This document shows, one piece after another, positions 1 to 9,218 of a DNA stretch of 64,000 nt. Made by a program: the position numbers and the translations under genes. The DNA lies in the NCBI GenBank assembly GCA_037783415.1, contig JAZGTN010000009.1:11222001-11286000 (forward strand). The letters run 5' to 3'. Below the pieces are notes generated by a model. It saw only the letters and a list, made by a program, of their open reading frames with translations, had not been told where the DNA came from and made no database searches. The stretch comes from Leptasterias polaris (Eukaryota > Echinodermata > Asteroidea > Forcipulatida > Asteriidae). The first letter of the stretch is position 1, and each line of letters opens with the position of its first letter.

Positions 1-334
1 TTTCCTTGATTTTTTCCTTCTGTCTGTCTTTGATTTCTTGATTTATGTGCTTGTTTGGAGGAGGCTTTATTTTTGTCTGTTTTCCCTTTATTACATTGTG
101 TCGTTATGTCTGGCTTTCTTTATGCCTTGTTTCTTTATTTCTTTATTGCTCGGAAATTATTGTTTGTATTTAGGCCTACATATCACTAAATGCAGGTAAC
201 GACTTATATTCGATAATGCTTGTCTTTGTGAGTTTTATGTTGTTATTCAGTCAATGCCCGTAAGCAATCAATTTATGAAAGAAATAATATAAGGAACAAA
301 TTATAAAGGGGATAGGCCTGTAGGAGGTCAAGTG
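1..334. other. Flanking non-coding DNA, no gene seen
   Basis: AT-rich, T-rich sequence with no open frame of note and no recognisable element. It runs up to a MITE half-copy. Confidence 0.5.
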
Positions 335-448
335 TTTGTGCGGATCATTATATTCTACTTTTAAAATATCTTTCCAACCATGTTCATTTCACATCAAACG
401 CTTTTTATAGCCCAAAGCGCCCAATCCGAAGGCAACGTGTTCCTTTAA
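335..448 (+). mobile_element. Half-copy of a TTAA-type MITE
   Basis: This stretch matches the right half of the fold-back MITE at 26157-26520. Shared are the block around GATCA..ATTCTACTT, the CTTTCCAACCATG-like middle and the end GGCAACGTGTTCCTTTAA. The left half is absent, so this is a truncated copy. It shows the family is dispersed. Confidence 0.6.
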
Positions 449-494
449 TGTTTCTGATTACCCCCTGGAAAATATGAACTCGTACCTCACGGGG

Positions 495-889
495 GCAGTC
501 TTTCTGGATATTATAAGAAGGCATTTGACACTGTTCACCATGAAAGTCTTCTCAACAAATTAAAAAATATTGGAGAGCAGGGTCTGGAGCTCGACTGGTT
601 TTCATCTTATTTAAATGGTCGCAAACAGGTGACCAAAATTGGTGAAAGCCATTCCTCCTCTACTGGAGTGACTTCCGGTGTGCCTCAGGGTTCAGTGCCT
701 GGGACACTTCTTTTTACATTGTACATAAATGATTTTGCCAATATTCTTCCGGAAGACTCTAAAATGTATTTTTACGCAGATGACACAGCTATTTTTACTC
801 GTGCTAAATCTAGCGATCTTTACAGAGCCCTCAACACAGATATGATTGAGGTTTCCAAATGGCTGCAGACTAATTTTTTAACTCTATAA
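495..889 (+). pseudogene. Non-LTR retrotransposon reverse transcriptase fragment (broken)
   Basis: The reading frame from 515 to 889 encodes a reverse-transcriptase palm region. It starts at KAFDTVHH, continues through SGVPQGSVPGTLLF and LYINDF, and reaches the catalytic YADDTAIF box (around 770-790). The preceding residues AVFLDI, which normally run directly into KAFD, are in a different frame (495-512), so a frameshift sits near 512. The frame stops at 889, shortly after the palm, so fingers, thumb and endonuclease are missing. The order of motifs fits LINE elements of the Jockey/CR1/RTE type; the clade cannot be told from this length. It is a dead fragment. Confidence 0.8.
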
Positions 890-1178
890 AGTGTTACTAG
901 AGCGATTTTTGAAAAAGCACAAACTATTATACATCTTGCAGACATTATATCAGACTACTGTTTAATGAATTAGTGAACTTGTTTGCATGGGTTTAAAGTT
1001 TTTCTGTAATATCGCATAAAAAAGGGTCATTATTGGAGATTTGACAAAACTTGAAAGCATTTTGCCGTAGAGGGCGTTTGATTGGTTATAACATTCATGA
1101 CGTCACACGGGGGGCCAGGTTGCTGATGATATTGCGCAATCACTGACCAAGTGCGTGTAAACAATGCAATGAAGGCCA
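890..1178. other. Repeat-like non-coding flank
   Basis: No gene seen. The part around 1020-1140 (AGAGGGCG, then a CATGACGTCA site) looks like a dispersed element, but no ends could be placed. It leads directly to the target duplication of the fold-back element. Confidence 0.35.
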
Positions 1179-1184
1179 GAGAAG

Positions 1185-2518
1185 TATGGGGCGCCGTTTG
1201 TCAATTAATTGTTTAGCGTATTTTTGACGTGTTTTTACCATGGTTTGTAATAATTAGATGTAAACCATAGAAAGTGCTGTCAATTTATTTTGTGGTTTAC
1301 ATACCATAAATTTACAATCAATTAAAAGCTTATAAATTATGGTTTATAAACCATGAAAATTGAATCATCATAAAACATGGTTTATAAACCATGGTTTATA
1401 AACCATGAAAATTGAAGCGTCATAAAACATGGTTTACAAACCATGAAAATTTAAGCACCTTCAAAACATGGTTTATAAACCATAACAATTTAAGCATAAT
1501 AAAACATGGTTTACAAATCATGGTTTATAAACCATGAAAATTTAAGCACCTTCAAAACATGGTTTATAAACCATGAAAATTTAAGCATCTTCAAAACATG
1601 GTTTATAAACCATAAAAATTTAAGCATCAAAACATGGTTTACAAATCATGGTTTATAAACCCTGAAAATTTAAGATCTTCAAAACATGGTTTATAAACCA
1701 TAAAAATGTAAACATGGTTTACAAATCATGATTCATGGTTTATAAACCATGAAAATTTAGGCATCCTCAAAACATGGTTTATAAATCATGGTTTATAAAC
1801 CATGAAAATCGTGTGTTCACAAATCATGGTTTATAAACCATAAAAACGTGTGTCACAAATCATGGTTTATAAACCATGAAAATCGTGTGTTCACAAATCA
1901 TGGTTTATAAACCATAAAAATCGTGTGTCACAAATCATGGTTTATAAACCATGAAAATCGTGTGTTCACAAATCATGGTTTATAAACCATAAAAAACGTG
2001 TGTCACAAATCATGGTTTATAAACCATAAAAATCGTGTGTCACAAAATCATGGTTTATAAACCATGAAAATCGTGTGCTCACAAATCATGGTTGTTAAAC
2101 CATGAAAATCGTGTGTCACAAATCATGGTTTATAAACCATAAAAATCGTGTGTCACAAATCATGGTTTATAAACCATGAAAATCGTGTGTTCACAAATCA
2201 TGGTTTATAAACCATAAAAAACGTGTGTCCCAAATCATGGTTTATAAACCAAAAAATCGTGTGTCACAAAATCATGGTTTATAAACCATGAAAATCGTGT
2301 GTCACAAATCATGGTTTGACCATAAAAATCGTGTGTCACAAAATCATGGTTTATAAACCATGAAAATCGTGTGTCACAAATCATGGTTTATAAACCATAA
2401 AAATCGTGTGTCACAAATCATGGTTTATAAACCATGAAAATCGTGTGTTCACAAATCATGGTTTATAAACCATAAAAAACGTGTGTCACAAATCATGGTT
2501 TATAAACCATAAAAAACC
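1185..2518 (+). repeat. Left terminal inverted repeat: about 35 copies of a palindromic unit
   Basis: After a unique terminal part (1185 to about 1320) the sequence is an array whose core is the perfect 18-bp palindrome CATGGTTTATAAACCATG. I counted roughly 35 cores, a few degenerate. Proximal units have linkers related to AAAATTTAAGCATCTTCAAAA. Distal units (from about 1810) have a regular linker AAAATCGTGTGTCACAAAT, giving a period of 36-38 bp. The two linker types show that the array grew in at least two phases. Confidence 0.9.
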
Positions 2519-2950
2519 GTGTCCGAATTAACGGCTACAGCTACGGCTACGGCTAGATTTCCGCGTCATCATGCGTTGAAGTATAGGACATCCTTAGCAA
2601 CATCCTTAGCAACAGCCGTAGCTGTAGCTGTAGCCGCCAATTCGGATACGGCTCACATCGTCTCATTGAACCTCCTTCCCAATTCTGATCGGTTCCCCAT
2701 GCGAGCTAGCAATGATGTAATGCACCGCGTGCCATGCGGCATGCCGGCAGAGGCTCGAGGAAACCACTCTAATCTCAAACGTGCACTGTTTAAACACTGG
2801 CACTTAATAAATGACAGTGATCTCCTTAACAAACTCTTCCCTGTACCACCTCTGTTGGCCTACAAAAGACAAAAGAACATAAAAGACCAAATAATTCGGG
2901 CTAGATTGCAAGATTCAACCGAAGAAAACATACTCAAAGAAATGGACTAA
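2519..2950 (+). pseudogene. Penelope-like element fragment, left arm
   Basis: The last 83 codons (from 2699) read as the linker region that in Penelope-like proteins precedes the GIY-YIG endonuclease. Visible are a short helical stretch (NLKRALFKHWHLIND), then FPVPPLLAYKRQKNIKDQII, matching the PLE pattern of F-x-P-P-L-x-A-Y/F-R-x-x-x-N-L-x-D. The upstream 60 codons are the translation of GCTACG repeats and are probably not coding. No reverse transcriptase or GIY-YIG domain follows. An almost identical peptide is encoded in reverse at 4029-4280. Confidence 0.65.
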
Positions 2951-2956
2951 CAGAAT

Positions 2957-3140
2957 TCCCGAGTCTACGCAGTGTGGCCATCACGCACCGACGGTCGGCG
3001 GGGGCCGCAGCTCGTCCTTTCCCCGCGGGACTCTCTACCCCTTTTTGGCACTCGTGTATCTGCTCTTTGGGCTCTAGCGGCACCCAGGCCGGGCAACCCC
3101 CGGGGCCCGCGACCAAAGCAGACCCTGGCCCGGTTATTGC
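2957..3140. other. GC-rich block present in one palindrome arm only
   Basis: Between AACAGAA (2950-2956) and TGCAAATCCTGG (3140 on) the left arm has about 185 bp of GC-rich sequence. The right arm passes directly from one flank to the other near 4020-4030. It is either an insertion in this arm or a deletion in the other. Its composition differs sharply from its AT-rich surroundings. No coding or known repeat signature was recognised. Confidence 0.6.
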
Positions 3141-3254
3141 AAATCCTGGTTGAATTACTCCAAGAACAACAGTTTGGTACAATAAATTAAAGAAACAACA
3201 GGGTTTGGATCCAGACGAGATTACGTTTAACTATGGTGTTCCATATGTGCCACT

Positions 3255-3432
3255 CCTTTCCGTCGCCTTTTCAATTTTCGTCCGTCGCCTTTTCAATTTT
3301 CTTCCGTCGCCTTTTCAATTTTGTCCGTCGCCTTTTCAATTTTGTCCGTCGCCTTTTCAATTTTGTCCGTCGCCTTTTCAATTTTGTCCGTCGCCTTTTC
3401 AATTTTGTCCGTCGCCTTTTCAATTTTTCCAT
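3255..3432 (+). repeat. 21-bp tandem repeat, left copy (about 8 units)
   Basis: The unit is GTCCGTCGCCTTTTCAATTTT, nearly perfect over about 8 copies. Because 21 is a multiple of three, every frame stays open; on the minus strand it reads as the heptad KIEKATD. The matching inverted array is at 3715-3903. Confidence 0.9.
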
Positions 3433-3714
3433 CGTGGGTCCACGTGACTACCAGGTGACTATCACATGACTCCGAAGGAAATTCGACCTTTGGGAGGCAT
3501 ACCGCAGTTGCCAAAATGTATGTTGCTTCATCCAGTCGCGAGACCAGATAACTACGATAATATCCTTTTTCAGTTTCATTCTTGATTTACTAAGCAAAGC
3601 CTGTACATAGACAGTATGGTTGAGGTATCCAATCATTTTTCTTTGCCAACAAATCATCACATGGTCATCATGTGACAGTCACGTGGCCGTTTCAGAAAAA
3701 AAATGCGCCTGAAA

Positions 3715-3903
3715 AATTGAAAAGGCCACCGGACAAAATTGAAAAGGCGACGGACAAAATTGAAAAGGCGACGGAAGAAAATTGAAAAGGCGACAGACAA
3801 AATTGAAAAGGCGACGGACAAAATTGAAAAGGCGACGGACCAAATTGAAAAGGCGACGGACAAAATTGAAAAGGCGACGGACAAAATTGAAAAGGCGACG
3901 GAA
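3715..3903 (-). repeat. 21-bp tandem repeat, right (inverted) copy (about 9 units)
   Basis: This is the complement of the left array, with units AAAATTGAAAAGGCGACGGAC. Copy number differs by about one between arms, and single-base variants (CCACC, AGACAA, CCAAATT) are private to this arm. The arrays have therefore drifted since the palindrome formed. Confidence 0.9.
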
Positions 3904-4028
3904 AGGAGTGGCACATATGGAACACCATAGTTAAACGTAATCTCGTCTGGATCCAAACCCTGTTGTTTCTTTAATTTATTACCAAACTGTTGTTCTTGGA
4001 GTAATTCAACCAGGATTTGCAAGTTCTG

Positions 4029-4280
4029 TTAGTCCATTTCTTTGAGTATGTTTTCTTCGGTTGAATCTTGCAATCTAGCCCGAATTATTTGGTCTTTTAT
4101 GTTCTTTTGTCTTTTGTAGGCCAACAGAGGTGGTACAGGGAAGAGTTTGTTAAGGAGATCACTGTCATTTATTAAGTGCCAGTGTTTAAACAGTGCACGT
4201 TTGAGATTAGAGTGGTTTCCTCGAGCCTCTGCCGGCATGCCGCATGGCACGCGGTGCATTACATCATTGCTAGCTCGCAT
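4029..4280 (-). pseudogene. Penelope-like element fragment, right arm (inverted copy)
   Basis: The 83-codon frame is the same peptide as the end of 2519-2950, on the opposite strand, containing FPVPPLLAYKRQKN and stopping at the same KEMD. It is the mirror copy within the inner palindrome. Conservation of the frame on both arms more likely reflects recent duplication than selection. Confidence 0.65.
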
Positions 4281-4438
4281 GGGGAACCGATCAGGAGACG
4301 ATGTGAGCCGTATCCGAATTGGCGGCTACAGATACAGCTACGGCTGTTGCTAAGGATGTTGCTAAGGATGTCCTATACTTCAACGCATGATGACGCGGAA
4401 ATCTAGCCGTAGCCGTAGCTGTAGCCGTTAATTAGGAC

Positions 4439-4511
4439 ACGTTTTTTTATGGTTTATAAACCATGATTTGTGACACACGTTTTTTATGGTTTATAAACCA
4501 TGATTTGTGAA
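4439..4511 (-). repeat. Proximal two units of the right terminal repeat array, cut off by the LTR insertion
   Basis: Two palindromic units lie here in the orientation of the array at 9220-10135. They are followed at once by the LTR terminus TGTAAGGG at 4515, so they are the part of the right array on the far side of the LTR-element insertion. Confidence 0.8.
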
Positions 4512-4514
4512 CAT

Positions 4515-5755
4515 GTAAGGGAGTGAAATTCCACTATCTTATTATAGTGTGAGTTCCCCCTTGGAGAATTAATGTTTTTTATTTTTCTTGCCAAATGATC
4601 CTAGGAGTGGCACCCCCGTGTCTAGTACCCAAAGTTCACTGTATATATTTTAGTTTATTTTATTAGAGCACCAGATTTCTGTGTAAAGCACCAGACCATT
4701 TTCTCTGGGCTCCATGTGCTTGGCAGTGGCCATGTGTGCTTGGCTAGTCAGTGAGCAGGTGAGCTGCGAACAACACATATACTGGACAACGGCTCTCTCC
4801 CTTTCCAATACCGCTCAATCGTTCTGGTGAGTTTCTCTTTAAATTACTCTTTATTTTTCTGCATTGTTTAATATGTATGCTTAAACATTTCCTAGTTTCT
4901 TTGAGAAGGTCAGATCAATTAATTATAATTGTTGAAGAAAGTTCATTTTGACTCTGTGATGTTTTAAAGTTTCGGACATAGTTTTAATGTTCGAGTATTG
5001 TATTTTTTCATCTCTCTCTAAAGTCATACATGTACTTTGTTCTAAAAGATTGCTAATTCTGTCTGGACTTTCTACAAAGTATGGAAACTATGTGCTACCT
5101 TTGGTAGGTTTCCAAAGAAAAGTTTATTTCTGCTGGAGATTTGTCGAATTTAAAAAGATTCCTGTTGAAGCTTTTGCACTTTTGTAGAAACTTAAATGTG
5201 CTTGAACTTGTTGGACTTTCCTAAATAAGTTTATTACCTTATTCTTCAAGTATTATTGTATATTCTAATATTTTGCATTGCTGGTTTTTATATGTAATTT
5301 CTGCTATTTTTCTTAGTTTAGTTTGGAGGCACTATTATCAGTACCTTTGGACAAACTTGTGTCTTTGTATGGTTCAGTGACCATGCCCTGCTAGTGCAAC
5401 TTCAAGAGTTTATTGGGGGTTTGCATATCTAATGAGCTCCATAATGTTGTGTAGTGTCTGGAAATTATTACTTTAAGCCCCAGCTCACTCTGCCACTTCT
5501 TTTGTTATTCAAATTTCTTGGAGCATAGATTTTGTCTTAATTTGTCCTCCTGGATAAGTTCGTACATGGCGAATGTAGCTTTGGTTATTTTTGGTATATT
5601 TTCTTAATTTCAAACGAGTATGTATTCTAAATCGGTTTTCTTTTATTTTTGTTTGATTTACAGGTAGAAGTTTGATTGTCTGTAGATTGTATTTCACTTT
5701 AGTGCTGTGTTGGTTTTCGTTAGGCGATTTTATTTTTTTAAACAAAACAATTGCT
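4515..5755 (+). repeat. LTR, 5' part, left arm of a 2.5-kb palindrome
   Basis: This is near-identical to the complement of 5775-7043; for example, the 66-codon open stretches at 4987-5187 and 6325-6525 translate identically. It lacks about 43 bp (near 4692) present in the other arm at about 6828-6870. There the other arm carries a second copy of the GTACCCAAAGT block, so this arm has a deletion between short direct repeats. Confidence 0.8.
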
Positions 5756-5774
5756 GAGAGAATGTCTTCTTTAA

Positions 5775-7043
5775 AAAAATAAAATCGCCTAACGAAAACC
5801 AACACAGCACTAAAGTGAAATACAATCTACAGACAATCAAACTTCTACCTGTAAATCAAACAAAAATAAAAGAAAACCGATTTAGAATACATACTCGTTT
5901 GAAATTAAGAAAATATACCAAAAATAACCAAAGCTACATTCGCCATGTACGAACTTATCCAGGAGGACAAATTAAGACAAAATCTATGCTCCAAGAAATT
6001 TGAATAACAAAAGAAGTGGCAGAGTGAGCTGGGGCTTAAAGTAATAATTTCCAGACACTACACAACATTATGGAGCTCATTAGATATGCAAACCCCCAAT
6101 AAACTCTTGAAGTTGCACTAGCAGGGCATGGTCACTGAACCATACAAAGACACAAGTTTGTCCAAAGGTACTGATAATAGTGCCTCCAAACTAAACTAAG
6201 AAAAATAGCAGAAATTACATATAAAAACCAGCAATGCAAAATATTAGAATATACAATAATACTTGAAGAATAAGGTAATAAACTTATTTAGGAAAGTCCA
6301 ACAAGTTCAAGCACATTTAAGTTTCTACAAAAGTGCAAAAGCTTCAACAGGAATCTTTTTAAATTCGACAAATCTCCAGCAGAAATAAACTTTTCTTTGG
6401 AAACCTACCAAAGGTAGCACATAGTTTCCATACTTTGTAGAAAGTCCAGACAGAATTAGCAATCTTTTAGAACAAAGTACATGTATGACTTTAGAGAGAG
6501 ATGAAAAAATACAATACTCGAACATTAAAACTATGTCCGAAACTTTAAAACATCACAGAGTCAAAATGAACTTTCTTCAACAATTATAATTAATTGATCT
6601 GACCTTCTCAAAGAAACTAGGAAATGTTTAAGCATACATATTAAACAATGCAGAAAAATAAAGAGTAATTTAAAGAGAAACTCACCAGAACGATTGAGCG
6701 GTATTGGAAAGGGAGAGAGCCGTTGTCCAGTATATGTGTTGTTCGCAGCTCACCTGCTCACTGACTAGCCAAGCACACATGGCCACTGCCAAGCACATGG
6801 AGCCCAGAGAAAATGGTCTGGTGCTTTTATAAAATTTACTAAAATATGCACAGTGGACTTTGGGTACTAGACACAGAAATCTGGTGCTCTAATAAAATAA
6901 ACTAAAATATATACAGTGAACTTTGGGTACTAGACACGGGGGTGCCACTCCTAGGATCATTTGGCAAGAAAAATAAAAAACATTAATTCTCCAAGGGGGA
7001 ACTCACACTATAATAAGATAGTGGAATTTCACTCCCTTACACT
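5775..7043 (-). repeat. LTR, 5' part, inverted arm of the palindrome
   Basis: On the minus strand it begins TGTAAGGGAGTG at 7043, directly downstream of the minus-strand integrase frame, where a 3' LTR belongs. It runs to the palindrome centre (about 5755-5775), where the joint falls in a TTTTGTTTAAA run that is itself part of a short inverted repeat in the LTR. Confidence 0.8.
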
Positions 7044-7198
7044 CACCACTGTTTAAACCTATTGTTGTCCTCAACAATACTTCAACTTAACTGTAGTACT
7101 GCTCAAAGAATAACGCCACCTCAGAAACAACAGCCAGTGATGTGTCAAGTACCTGAGTGTTCGGAAAACAAACTAAAATTTGCATGTTAAACCACAAT

Positions 7199-8647
7199 CT
7201 AGTTATAGTTCCAGAGTCCAAAACGATTCGGAGGTTTGATGCGTCTTTGAGGACGAAAGGACTGCATCTCCTCTTCATCACAGGCATCATCCTCGTGGCT
7301 CGAATCAGCGTCATCATCCGATGTAGAGATGTGGCTTTCGGTTTCTGTTTCCGTAGTTTGCAGATATGCGTCTTGGGATGTTCTGTCGTGGTGGTAGTTG
7401 TCCGAGAATGCATCTTCATCAGTACTGGAATGTGTTGCCAAAGGATCATCTGGGGGGACCTGTTGAGCTTCATCACTCGCATCAGATGCGGATGAAGGGG
7501 GTACGTCAAAGGGGCAAGGTGTCAGCATGTTCCTGTGTAGTGTTCTCATCTTCGTTGAGCCGGTACGGCGTACGACATAGGCAGGAAAGGCGGGTAGCTT
7601 CCGTACTATCACATGTGGCCATTCCTCCCAGTTATCCTTAAGTTTGTACTTTCCACGGGGCGTCTTGTTCTGAACTAATACGTGATCACCTGGCTTAAGG
7701 ACAACTTCACGTACCTTCTGATCATATGCAGTCTTTTGTTTCTGTCTGGCCCTGTCTGCAGCTGCACTTGCCTCGTGGTATGCTGTGCGCATATGTCGTC
7801 GTAGACTTCTCACATATTCTGAAGGAGATTTGGCATTCCTCTTGTCACGCTCTTCGGGACTTCTCTGTGGCTGGAACAGAAGGTCACCGGGTAGTTTAGG
7901 CTCTCGTAGGAACATCATGAAGAAGGGGGAATAACCTGTGGATTCATGCTTCGTCGAGTTGTATGCGTGGGTCATCGTTTCTGCATACATGGCCCAATTC
8001 ACCTTCTGGTCTGGCTCTAAAGTACCGAACATTGAGAGTAGTGTGCGGTTGAAACGCTCCGTCATGCCATTACCTTGCGGATGATACGGGGTCGTCCGGC
8101 TCTTAGTGATACCCATCAATCTGCACAGCTCTTTGATGATTCCGGCCTCAAAGCACTTCCCTTGGTCCGAATGTATCCTTTCTGGGATGCCATAGTGAAC
8201 GATGAACTTTTGCCACAGAATCTTGGCCACCGTTGTTGCCTTCTGGTCGTGGGACGGATATGCTTGGGCGTACCGCGTAAAGTGGTCTGTTACAACAAGG
8301 ATATTCTCGTATCCTCCCTTAGACTTCTCTAGGCTAAGGAAGTCTATGCAGACTAGTTCTAGCGGGCGTGTAGTACGAATGCTCTGCAAACCAGCACACC
8401 TCTTCCCAACGGGCAGCTTACGAAGAGCACACCGCTTACATTTCTCGATGTATCGCTTGACTTCGGTGTGCATACCTGGCCAGAAGTACCGCTCCTTCAC
8501 CAGCTGTAGGGTTTTACTGAAACCAAGGTGACCCATGGTATCATGAAGATAGTTCAAGACTTGATGTCTCATAGCACGAGGAAGAACGAGGATATGTCTT
8601 GCTCCACTTTCACCTTCTTTGAGGTAGAATAGGAGACCTGTCACCAC
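7199..8647 (-). pseudogene. Ty3/gypsy pol fragment: integrase
   Basis: A 482-codon frame encodes a nearly whole retrotransposon integrase. An HHCC zinc-binding region comes first (about residues 35-75: H-D-T-M-G-H, then C-K-R-C). The rve core follows with its acidic triad in CIDFLSLEKS, HSDQGKCF and MTERFNRT, and then a GPY/F-like C-terminal module. It ends with an acidic Ser/Asp/Glu-rich tail and a basic PQRRIKPPNRF finish, common at the end of gypsy pol. The methionine at 8647 is not a true start: the frame is cut at about 8655, where LTR sequence in the opposite orientation begins. The core is free of stops, suggesting a fairly recent rearrangement. It lies in the proper position upstream (on the minus strand) of the LTR at 7043. 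Confidence 0.85.
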
Positions 8648-8655
8648 TTGAAGTT

Positions 8656-9218
8656 TATGCCACTTCTTTTGTTATTCAAATTTCTTGGAGCATAGATTTT
8701 GTCTTAATTTGTCCTCCTGGATAAGTTCGTACATGGCGAATGTAGCTTTGGTTATTTTTGGTATATTTTCTTAATTTCAAACGAGTATGTATTCTAAATC
8801 GGTTTTCTTTTATTTTTGTTTGATTTACAGGTAGAAGTTTGATTGTCTGTAGATTGTATTTCACTTTAGTGCTGTGTTGGTTTTCGTTAGGCGATTTTAT
8901 TTTTTTAAACAAAACATTCTCTCAGCAATTGTTTTGTTTAAAACCTTTTTTATTTTATTTTACATTTTTAAAGTTTGTTATTTTTTTATCTGGTTCACAT
9001 CAGAAAGTTGTTTGAGAAATTAAATCAGTCACTTTGTCTTTGGAGGTAAATCAATTTTCTTTCTCTGTCCCAATTTGTTTAAGAATAGTTCGCGACCTTT
9101 TCCTAACGATCCTGGGTGTTCTTATTGGTTTTTTTTGCAAGCGAGTTCCCCAACAGTAAGCGTTTTTCTTATTTACTATTCATTTATTCAACTGTGCCAT
9201 TTTTCCAGGTTACAAACA
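8656..9218 (+). repeat. LTR, 3' part
   Basis: The first 260 bp repeat 5495-5753 in the same orientation. The sequence then continues past the palindrome joint into LTR sequence found nowhere else in the window, ending GGTTACA before the AACA duplication. Joined conceptually with 4515-5755 it implies a full LTR of about 1.5 kb. Confidence 0.65.

Larger units (their letters stand above)
2521..4438. repeat. Inner palindrome of the fold-back element, arms of about 0.8-0.9 kb
   Basis: The segment opens with GTCCGAATTAACGGCTACAG and closes with the inverted form (GTCCTAATTAACGGCTACAG on the minus strand). Both arms carry in the same order a GCTACG-rich stretch, a Penelope-like peptide, a unique joint and a 21-bp tandem repeat. 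The loop lies near 3440-3660, and its edges (CCACGTGACT near 3440 and its complement near 3690) still pair. The left arm has an extra GC-rich block of about 185 bp (roughly 2957-3140) absent from the right arm, so the arms are not simple mirror images. Confidence 0.85.
4515..9218. mobile_element. Rearranged Ty3/gypsy-type LTR retrotransposon inserted in the right repeat array
   Basis: The outer ends are TGTAAGGG (4515) and GGTTACA (about 9218), a matching TGTAA..TTACA pair. They are flanked by AACA on both sides (about 4511-4514 and 9219-9222), a 4-bp target duplication within the palindromic array. The interior is not normal. A 5' LTR part (4515 to about 5755) is followed by an inverted LTR part (about 5775-7043), an inverted pol fragment (7199-8647) and the 3' part of an LTR (about 8656-9218) in plus orientation. 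This is what inversion plus deletion between the LTRs, as in retrotransposon self-integration, would leave. Gag, protease and reverse transcriptase are missing. Confidence 0.75.

Noticed and set aside
1320..2518. CRISPR-like appearance of regularly spaced palindromic repeats
   Set aside because: The spacers are not unique; they are themselves repeated linkers, the array has an inverted twin, and the context is an animal transposable element.
3233..4022. Open frames with KIEKATD or SPFQFCP heptad repeats as a coiled-coil gene
   Set aside because: A 21-bp tandem repeat stays open in all frames on both strands. There is no start context or flanking domain, and the two arms differ in copy number.
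4987..6525. Identical 66- and 62-codon frames in the palindrome arms
   Set aside because: They lie inside LTR sequence, have no domain signal, and are identical only because the arms are duplicated.
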